Assembly (NCBI RefSeq): GCF_900540665.1
Contig: NZ_UQGV01000103.1
Coordinates: 1-5,603, forward strand
Length of the DNA: 5,603 bases
Direction: 5' to 3'
Source of the DNA: an uncultured Catenibacterium sp.
GTDB lineage: Bacteria > Bacillota_I > Bacilli_A > Erysipelotrichales > Coprobacillaceae
Shown piece by piece: positions 1-4,923 of the stretch. The notes below the pieces were generated by a model, which was not told where the DNA came from, searched no databases, and saw only the letters and a program-made list of their open reading frames with translations. The position numbers were made by a program, and so were the translations under genes. Numbering within the stretch: the first letter of the stretch is position 1; each line of letters begins with the position of its first letter.

Positions 1-29
1 CAATAGCAAGCTGCCAGGTCCTTTTTTTT
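1..29 (+). terminator. Probable 3' part of a terminator of an upstream gene
   Basis: A GC-richer segment (GCTGCCAGGTCC, 10-21) is followed directly by eight T residues (22-29), which is how the 3' arm and U-tract of an intrinsic terminator look. No complementary 5' arm is present within the window, so it would have to lie upstream of position 1. The strong promoter that follows supports a transcription boundary here. The strand is assumed from the T-tract. Confidence 0.4.
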
Positions 30-39
30 ATGTTTTAAT

Positions 40-67
40 TTTACATCTACATTATATTCAGTATAAT
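40..67 (+). promoter_or_regulatory. Sigma-A type promoter of the GT4-RecX / yhaM operon
   Basis: A -35 box TTTACA (40-45; one mismatch to TTGACA) is separated by 16 nt from a perfect -10 box TATAAT (62-67). Transcription would start at about 73-75, giving a leader of roughly 25 nt with the ribosome binding site in it. A 7-bp inverted repeat (TTATATT 52-58 and AATATAA 65-71) overlaps the -10 box and could be an operator, though it is made only of A and T. Confidence 0.75.
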
Positions 68-80
68 ATAAGTGCAAATT

Positions 81-87
81 AAAGGAG
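81..87 (+). promoter_or_regulatory. Ribosome binding site deciding the GT4-RecX start
   Basis: AAAGGAG lies 11 nt before the ATG at 99. It supports that ATG over the in-frame GTG at 72, which falls at the predicted transcription start and has no leader or Shine-Dalgarno sequence. Confidence 0.8.
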
Positions 88-98
88 AAAATCTAATC

Positions 99-2069
99 AT
101 GCGTATTGCGATATTTACAGACACTTATTATCCTGATATTAATGGCGTTGTTTCATCAATTGGTATATTAAGAAATGAATTAATGAAACATGGTCATCAA
201 GTCTTGATTATAACAACAATTCCTCCTCTTGGTGTTCATATGAATGACGATCCTTTTATCATTCGAATGAATGGAATCTCTATTAAAAGTATCTATGGTT
301 ACCGTATGGCAGGAATTTATAATAATAAAATATTCAAACAGATTAAAGAATTCAATCCTGATATCATCCATACGCAGACTGAATATGGGATAGGTCTATT
401 TGGACGATTATGTGGCTTTAAGCTAAATATTCCTACTGTTTATACATTTCATACTAATCTTTATGACTACACTTATTATGTTACAAAAGGAATCGAACCA
501 ATCGATTCCATTGTGAAAAAGATTGTAAAGAAACTTATGAAAGTTTATACTACTCATACAACATCGTTAATTGTACCAAGTGCAAAAACTGCATCTATGA
601 TGAAATCTATAGGTATCGAGAAAGAAATTAACATAGTACCCACTGGACTTGAACTAGAACGCTTTAAAATACATAATGAAGAACACACTCAACAAATAAA
701 AGAAAAATATCATCTTTCTAATCATTTTAATCTCATCTCTTTAGGAAGACTAGCAGAAGAAAAGTCGTTAGATCTCATCATTGAGGCCATGCCTGCTATT
801 ATCCAAAGAAACCCTGATATCCGTTTGTTTATAATTGGTGATGGACCTGCAAAGGATACCCTGTTGCAGTTGACACATGATTTAGAAATGGATGACTATA
901 TCCACTTTGCAGGATGTCAAAGCACAGATGTTATTCCAGACTTCTATTATTCAGGTGATCTCTTTGTCTCTGCATCCTTAACAGAAACACAAGGTTTAAC
1001 CTTTATAGAAGCAATGGCTTCTTCATTACCCGTTTTAGCAAGATATGATTCTAATCTAGATCCTGTTATTGTAGAAGGTAAAAATGGTCATTTTTTCTAT
1101 TCTAAAGAAGAATATATTGAAAAAGTAGTAGAACTATCTCATAAGGATTTAACGCCTTATAAAGAGTATGCAGTCAAGCATGCTCAACAATTTGATTCTC
1201 ATACTTTCTATGAAGGAGTGATGCAAGTGTATGATACATCTATAGATCATTTTGAAAATTGTTTTATTGTCTCTTTGATAACACCTCATGATAAGTTGGT
1301 CTCTATTGAATTAACTAGCGGTAAAAGAAAAGTTACACTTGAATGTTCTTTAGAAGATGTCGAATCATTTCATCTTGTTAAAGGAGGACGTATCAATCAT
1401 GATACGATTGATATTCTTAAAGAAAAGCAGAATATCAGACAACTTTATTTTAAAGCAATTAAACTTCTCAGTTATCATGATTATTGTTTCCATGACTTGT
1501 TTAAAAGACTAGAAACATATGGAGACTTCAATGAAATAGAAATCATGAAATGTATGGCTTTATTAACTGATCGTCATTTGATTGATGATAGAAAATATGT
1601 GAAAAACTATATTGAAGCGACTTTGAAGAAGGGAAAAGGCTTTAAAAAAGCAATTCTTGATTTAAAAAATAAGGACATACCTGAACATCTCATTGAAGAA
1701 GAAATAGAGAAGTTTGACGAATCTGAAGAAAAAGATTATGCTTTAAATATCGTGGATCAGCTTTATCATACAAATAGTAAGCTGTCTCCACAGGGATTAA
1801 TTCAAAAAATAAAGAGAACCCTATTTAATAAAGGATTTAGTCAAAGTACGATTGAATCAGTCATGAATACTTACGACTTTGAATTTTCTCATGAACGTAC
1901 ATTGTCTTTATTAAGACAGGAATTTGAAAAGACATATAAACGTTATCAAAATAAATATCATGGTCAAGAACTAAAGATGCGTATCAGCCGTTTTCTAAAA
2001 CAGAAAGGGTATGACTATGAGGATATCTTGATTGTGATGGATGAAATATGGAGTGAATTGAATGATTAA
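99..2069 (+). CDS. Fusion protein: family 4 glycosyltransferase + RecX regulatory domain
   Basis: Predicted product of 656 residues in two parts. Residues 1 to about 378 are a GT-B fold glycosyltransferase of family GT4. The N-terminus (MRIAIFTDTYYPDING), an acceptor-side FHTNLYDY segment near 117-124, GRLAEEKSLD near 216-225 and the EX7E nucleotide-sugar motif (E296 to E304 in ETQGLTFIE) are typical of bacterial diacylglycerol glucosyltransferases, so the likely role is glucosylation of a membrane lipid from a nucleotide sugar; the substrate is inferred. Residues about 383-656 match a full-length Firmicutes RecX (usually about 260-270 residues). An N-terminal beta-rich segment leads into LVKGGRI (426-432), then helical repeats including HLIDDRKYV (493-501) and the GKGFKKAILDLKNK segment (512-525), and two further repeats near 563-589 and 626-650. 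RecX binds RecA filaments and modulates recombination. No frameshift or stop marks the junction and neither half looks truncated. The start is the ATG with an AAAGGAG 11 nt upstream. The stop overlaps yhaM by 8 nt. Confidence 0.9.
   Translation: MRIAIFTDTYYPDINGVVSSIGILRNELMKHGHQVLIITTIPPLGVHMNDDPFIIRMNGISIKSIYGYRMAGIYNNKIFKQIKEFNPDIIHTQTEYGIGLFGRLCGFKLNIPTVYTFHTNLYDYTYYVTKGIEPIDSIVKKIVKKLMKVYTTHTTSLIVPSAKTASMMKSIGIEKEINIVPTGLELERFKIHNEEHTQQIKEKYHLSNHFNLISLGRLAEEKSLDLIIEAMPAIIQRNPDIRLFIIGDGPAKDTLLQLTHDLEMDDYIHFAGCQSTDVIPDFYYSGDLFVSASLTETQGLTFIEAMASSLPVLARYDSNLDPVIVEGKNGHFFYSKEEYIEKVVELSHKDLTPYKEYAVKHAQQFDSHTFYEGVMQVYDTSIDHFENCFIVSLITPHDKLVSIELTSGKRKVTLECSLEDVESFHLVKGGRINHDTIDILKEKQNIRQLYFKAIKLLSYHDYCFHDLFKRLETYGDFNEIEIMKCMALLTDRHLIDDRKYVKNYIEATLKKGKGFKKAILDLKNKDIPEHLIEEEIEKFDESEEKDYALNIVDQLYHTNSKLSPQGLIQKIKRTLFNKGFSQSTIESVMNTYDFEFSHERTLSLLRQEFEKTYKRYQNKYHGQELKMRISRFLKQKGYDYEDILIVMDEIWSELND
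1213..1229 (+). promoter_or_regulatory. Possible internal ribosome binding site and GTG start for a separate RecX
   Basis: AAGGAG (1213-1218) is followed after 8 nt by an in-frame GTG (1227-1229, codon 377), exactly where the glycosyltransferase ends and RecX begins. Initiation there would give a free RecX of 280 residues. The same bases encode Glu-Gly-Val in the last helix of the glycosyltransferase, so the match may be chance. Confidence 0.3.
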
Positions 2070-3003
2070 AATTAATGAAATGCAGCCAGGAAAAGAAACT
2101 GTAGGATTTGAGGCTATTATTATTTCGGTGACTGTAGGTAAAACCAATGGCGCCAACAAATCGTCTTATTTAAACATAATCCTGCAGGATGCGACAGGCA
2201 CGATTGATGCAAAACTCTGGTCTGCAACAGATGAACAGATTCGTTTATTTGAAAGAGGACAGGTTGTAAGAGGAAAAGGGGATATCATCAATTATAAAGG
2301 CATGAGACAGATGAAAATTGTTAAGCTTGAGCCGATTGAAATGAATGATGAACAGAAGGCTTTATTCTTACCTCAACCTCCTATTGAAAAAGCAGTGATG
2401 CAGAAAGAATTAGATAAGTATATGAAGAAAATCCATAATATTCGTCTTTATGCGATTGTTCATGGTCTTATTGAAAAACATTATACAGCGTTTGTGAACT
2501 ATCCTGCTGCAACTAAAAATCATCATGATTTTGCATCAGGTCTTCTTTATCATACTTTATGTATGTTGAAACTTGCAGATCAGCTTATTGAAGTATATAG
2601 CTATCTAGATGCTGATTTACTTTATGCAGGTGTTATTTTACATGATATCGGTAAAGTTAAGGAGTTCACCGGACCTATTGTCCCTGCCTATTCTATCGAA
2701 GGAAGTCTTGTAGGACATATTTCTATTGGTCATGCAATGGTTAAAGAAATGGCTGAAGAATTACATATTGAGGGAGAAGAAGTTTATCTTCTAGAACATA
2801 TGATTCTTTCTCATCATGGCAAACAGGAATTTGGTTCTCCAGTATTACCACAGATTCCTGAAGCAGAAGCATTAACACTTATTGATAATGTAGATGCACG
2901 TATGAATATGTTTGAAAAGGCACTTCATGATACAGAGCCAGGAGCATATTCTGCACGTATCTTTGGGTTAGAAAATAGAAATGTATACAAATCTCATAAT
3001 TGA
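2062..3003 (+). CDS. yhaM: 3'-5' exoribonuclease YhaM family (OB-fold + HD domain)
   Basis: The 313-residue product has the size and architecture of Bacillus subtilis YhaM (about 314 residues), a metal-dependent 3'-5' exoribonuclease of cytoplasmic RNA turnover that can also act on single-stranded DNA. An OB-fold nucleic-acid binding domain covers about residues 12-92 (LQDATGTIDAKLW at 41-53). The HD phosphohydrolase domain covers about 155-285: H164 in GLLYHT, the H194-D195 pair in ILHDIGK, H219 in GHIS, H251-H252 in SHHGKQEFGSP and D275/D278 in LIDNVDAR are the expected metal-site residues. The ATG at 2062 lies inside the end of the upstream gene, with GGAG at 2050-2053 and 8 nt spacing, so translation is probably coupled. 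Gln codons are nearly all CAG (10 of 11), unlike the upstream gene. Confidence 0.93.
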   Translation: MIKINEMQPGKETVGFEAIIISVTVGKTNGANKSSYLNIILQDATGTIDAKLWSATDEQIRLFERGQVVRGKGDIINYKGMRQMKIVKLEPIEMNDEQKALFLPQPPIEKAVMQKELDKYMKKIHNIRLYAIVHGLIEKHYTAFVNYPAATKNHHDFASGLLYHTLCMLKLADQLIEVYSYLDADLLYAGVILHDIGKVKEFTGPIVPAYSIEGSLVGHISIGHAMVKEMAEELHIEGEEVYLLEHMILSHHGKQEFGSPVLPQIPEAEALTLIDNVDARMNMFEKALHDTEPGAYSARIFGLENRNVYKSHN

Positions 3004-3005
3004 TG

Positions 3006-3014
3006 TGATATAAT
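3006..3014 (+). promoter_or_regulatory. Extended -10 promoter for sepF
   Basis: TGATATAAT (3006-3014) is a perfect extended -10 element (TGN followed by TATAAT). It starts within the yhaM stop-codon region and lies 24 nt before the sepF start. The best -35 candidate, TATACA at 2984-2989, is weak and 19 nt away, as is usual for extended -10 promoters. The transcript would begin near 3021, just before the ribosome binding site. Confidence 0.6.
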
Positions 3015-3038
3015 GAGAAAAACGACAGGAGGTTTGAC

Positions 3039-3473
3039 ATGTGTATGGATAAAGTAAAAGATTGGTTATTCGGTGAAGAAGAAGAAGGATATACAGAAGA
3101 TTACAATACAGCACAAAACGGACAGGAACAAAAATCTAATATTTTTGAAAACAATAAGACTAAAAAGACAAGTGAGATGTTGAAGCCATTTGATGCCAAC
3201 TCTAGTCTTGTATTATTCGAACCACGCGCTTATTCTGATTCTCAGGAAATTGGTGGTTATTTAAAGAAGAATAAGGCTGCTGTAGTTAACTTACATCGTT
3301 TACAGAAAGAACAGCAGAAGCGTGTAGTTGATTTCTTAACTGGTGTTATTTTTGCGATTGATGGTGATATTCAGGTAATCGGTCCTAAGATTTTCTTATG
3401 TACACCTAAGAATATTGGCGTAACTGGTTCAATCACTCTTGATGATGAACCACAAGCAGCTACGGAGGAATAA
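3039..3473 (+). CDS. sepF: Cell division protein SepF
   Basis: SepF polymerises into rings on the membrane, binds the C-terminal tail of FtsZ, and anchors and shapes the Z-ring; it is common in Gram-positives that lack FtsA or use it redundantly. The 144-residue product (B. subtilis about 152) shows a short amphipathic N-terminal membrane anchor (MCMDKVKDWLFG), a charged, low-complexity linker (13-50) and a conserved core from about 54 to 133, with VLFEPRAYSDSQEI (58-71), AAVVNLHRLQKEQQKRVVDF (80-99) and the IDGDIQVIGPKIFLCTP stretch (107-123). AGGAGG (3027-3032) is 6 nt before the ATG at 3039; an in-frame ATG at 3045 (12 nt spacing) would remove only two residues and cannot be excluded. A GGAGG sits in the last codons (3464-3468) and may serve the next gene. 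Confidence 0.95.
   Translation: MCMDKVKDWLFGEEEEGYTEDYNTAQNGQEQKSNIFENNKTKKTSEMLKPFDANSSLVLFEPRAYSDSQEIGGYLKKNKAAVVNLHRLQKEQQKRVVDFLTGVIFAIDGDIQVIGPKIFLCTPKNIGVTGSITLDDEPQAATEE
3464..3468 (+). promoter_or_regulatory. Shine-Dalgarno sequence placed before the hairpin
   Basis: GGAGG lies in the last codons of sepF, 39 nt before the ylmH ATG at 3508. With the 24-nt hairpin folded, the effective distance falls to about 15 nt for ylmH, or 8 nt for the ATG at 3501 that opens a seven-codon frame. No other purine-rich site precedes ylmH: the bases directly upstream are the T-tract and ATGACAG. Its use by ylmH is inference. Confidence 0.4.
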
Positions 3474-3500
3474 GTATTAGCCTATGCTAATACTTTTTTT
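3472..3500 (+). terminator. Hairpin with T-tract between sepF and ylmH (weak terminator or attenuator)
   Basis: AAGTATTAG (3472-3480) and CTAATACTT (3487-3495) form a perfect 9-bp stem with loop CCTATG, followed by five more T residues (3496-3500). It begins at the sepF stop codon. The stem holds only two G-C pairs, so termination is probably partial. The ylmH ATG begins only 7 nt after the T-tract and no clear separate promoter for ylmH is visible, so some read-through is expected. Confidence 0.7.
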
Positions 3501-3507
3501 ATGACAG

Positions 3508-4254
3508 ATGTTAGAACATTTTAAAGGTGATGAAGAATTCGTTTCAAAAATATTAGATTACAAGGATCAGGCACTTTATTCACAGCGTATGATACTTACA
3601 CAATTTCTTGATCCTCATCAGCAGTCCATTGTAGAAAGTGTTATTGGACATGAACTTAAGGTAGAAGCAGATGGTGGGTTTGATAATGCGGAGAATAAGA
3701 GAGTATTAATTGCACCTGATTTCTATGAATTTGAACCTGAAGATTTTAAAGTGACTGTTTTTAGAGTAGATTATAATGATACATTTGGAAAACTAAAACA
3801 TTCTGATGTATTAGGAGCCCTTATGCATTTAGGTATTAAACGTCAATGTATTGGTGACATCAATGAAGAACCCCTCTCTTTTGCATGCATTAAAGAAAAC
3901 AGTGATTATATTCGTATGAATTTAACACGTATTAAACGTTCCTCTATTCATCTTGTGGAAATGGAAGAACGTCTCTCTATTCATTCAGATACTTATATAA
4001 AAACAGTTATTGTTTCTTCTTTGCGTCTAGATAAGATGGTAGCTGCTCTTTTTGGCATTTCTCGTAATAAAGCAGTTGAAGCCATTCATGGTCAGTATGT
4101 CAAGCTTAACTACAAAGTTATTGAAGATATTTCAAAAATATGCGATAATAACGCTATAATATCTTTACGTCATCATGGCCGAGTAAAGATATTCATAACG
4201 GATAGAAGAACAAAGCAGGATAATTATGTAATAGAAGGCCAATATTATCGATGA
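3508..4254 (+). CDS. ylmH: S4-domain RNA-binding protein YlmH
   Basis: The 248-residue product matches YlmH (about 257 residues in B. subtilis), which binds the large ribosomal subunit and has been linked to ribosome-associated quality control, overlapping in role with the small S4 protein RqcP. The N-terminal YlmH domain has the typical MILTQFLDPHQQ (28-39) and DVLGALMHLGIKRQCIGDI (100-118) segments. The C-terminal S4 RNA-binding domain (about 172-232) begins SLRLDKMVAALFGISRNKAV and runs through GQYVKLN. The ATG at 3508 is the only plausible start: an in-frame TGA lies at 3502, and the N-terminus MLEHFKGDEEF aligns with known YlmH starts. It lacks a nearby Shine-Dalgarno sequence and stands just after the hairpin. 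divIVA follows 10 nt after its stop. ylmG, which separates sepF from ylmH in Bacillus, is absent. Confidence 0.93.
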   Translation: MLEHFKGDEEFVSKILDYKDQALYSQRMILTQFLDPHQQSIVESVIGHELKVEADGGFDNAENKRVLIAPDFYEFEPEDFKVTVFRVDYNDTFGKLKHSDVLGALMHLGIKRQCIGDINEEPLSFACIKENSDYIRMNLTRIKRSSIHLVEMEERLSIHSDTYIKTVIVSSLRLDKMVAALFGISRNKAVEAIHGQYVKLNYKVIEDISKICDNNAIISLRHHGRVKIFITDRRTKQDNYVIEGQYYR

Positions 4255-4264
4255 GGGAACGATT

Positions 4265-4729
4265 ATGGGATACATGTTCAATAAGCAGTTTCATGGATAT
4301 AATACGGAAGAAGTAGATGAAACTATTGCGAGTTTAGAAAAGAATATCCAGGATAGATCACTGCAGATTAGAAGACTTGAAAAAGAATTAGATAAAATCA
4401 AAAAAGAGAATATTGCGATGGCAAATCGCCAATCTATTGAACGAAAGACCAATGAGGAGATTTCCCGTCTTGCTTTAAAAGAAGCCAGTGAACTTATTAC
4501 AAAGGCAAAGCATAATGCGAATATGATTCTGAAAGAATCAATGAATTATGTGAGAGGTTTAAGTGATGAGGTGGATGGTTTTAAGGATGAAGCAAAAGAT
4601 TTCAGGGCTGAAATTGTAAAAATCAGCACAGAATTGTTAGAAACTATTGACAAATCAGAAATTTTTAGTTTAATTAATGAAGAAGAAAAAAAAGCGAAGA
4701 AAGAGAGCGCTGATCAAGAGAACTTATAG
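4265..4729 (+). CDS. divIVA: DivIVA-family septum/pole organising protein
   Basis: DivIVA is a coiled-coil protein that collects at curved membrane (septa and poles) and recruits division, growth or chromosome-anchoring factors. The product has 154 residues (B. subtilis 164). The DivIVA N-terminal motif is KQFHGYNTEEVDE (7-19), followed by long charged heptad-like helices (about 20-60 and 64-130); EASELITKAKHNANMILKES (73-92) is the conserved second segment. The tail is highly charged (EEEKKAKKE). The start is set by AGGG at 4254-4257 with 7 nt spacing, and no upstream in-frame ATG, GTG or TTG exists before a stop at 4232. The N-terminus is therefore shorter than in Bacillus, lacking the usual LTPxDI segment, and the membrane-contacting Phe-Arg pair reads Phe-His (F9-H10). 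The 3' end carries a promoter and overlaps the T-box leader of ileS. Confidence 0.88.
   Translation: MGYMFNKQFHGYNTEEVDETIASLEKNIQDRSLQIRRLEKELDKIKKENIAMANRQSIERKTNEEISRLALKEASELITKAKHNANMILKESMNYVRGLSDEVDGFKDEAKDFRAEIVKISTELLETIDKSEIFSLINEEEKKAKKESADQENL
4647..4674 (+). promoter_or_regulatory. Probable ileS promoter inside the 3' end of divIVA
   Basis: A perfect -35 box TTGACA (4647-4652) is followed after 16 nt by TTTAAT (4669-4674; one mismatch to TATAAT). Transcription would start near 4681, giving a leader of about 240 nt before ileS, a normal length for a T-box leader. Transcripts made here would carry the whole riboswitch without divIVA translation running into it. Confidence 0.6.
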
Positions 4730-4903
4730 AGAAGCCGTGGGTGGTGGAAACGGTGAAGGTGTATTGGTCAGGAATCACTCTGGAGCTGCATCCTGAATTA
4801 AGTAGGGAATGCCGTTGATTGCGTTAAAATCTTAAGTGCATATCTAATGATATGAACAAAGGTGGTACCGCGTGCAAACGTCCTTTATGAAGGACGTTTT
4901 TTT
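4711..4903 (+). ncRNA. T-box riboswitch, tRNA-Ile responsive, controlling ileS
   Basis: This leader RNA binds uncharged tRNA-Ile and lets transcription continue into ileS when isoleucine charging is low. Stem I features are AGAGAAG (4728-4734), the distal GGTGGTGGAA loop (4740-4749) closed by CCGT/ACGG, and the specifier ATC (4774-4776) in GGAATCACTC. A GCATCC/GGGAATGC helix with a bulged A (4788-4793, 4805-4812) and a CATATC/GATATG hairpin (4839-4854, stem III candidate) follow. The T-box sequence AGGTGGTACCGCG (4860-4872) contains UGGU (4863-4866), complementary to the ACCA end of tRNA with discriminator A. The antiterminator pairs AAAGG (4858-4862) with CCTTT (4882-4886) and GCG (4870-4872) with CGT (4879-4881). 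The 5' boundary is uncertain and appears to overlap the last codons of divIVA. Confidence 0.95.
4876..4903 (+). terminator. Regulated terminator of the ileS T-box
   Basis: AAACGTCCTT (4876-4885) and AAGGACGTTT (4890-4899) form a 10-bp stem with loop TATG, running into a T-tract (to 4903). The 5' arm shares bases 4879-4885 with the antiterminator, so the two folds exclude each other, as expected for a T-box switch. Confidence 0.93.
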
Positions 4904-4923
4904 ATTTGTGAAAGGGGATATAT

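Noticed and set aside
72..98. GTG at 72 as the start of the glycosyltransferase-RecX gene, adding nine residues
   Set aside because: It lies at the predicted transcription start, has no ribosome binding site, and the family N-terminus (MRIAIFTDTYYP) begins at the ATG at 99, which has AAAGGAG upstream.
180..371. 63-codon open frame on the minus strand
   Set aside because: It lies wholly within the conserved GT4 domain on the other strand, has no recognisable product, and is a shadow of the real gene.
3484..3510. Recoding of TGA at 3502 so that the loop ATG extends YlmH at its N-terminus
   Set aside because: The YlmH N-terminus is already complete from the ATG at 3508, the added residues would come from the T-tract, and nothing else in the window suggests TGA is read as an amino acid; yhaM and ylmH both end in TGA.
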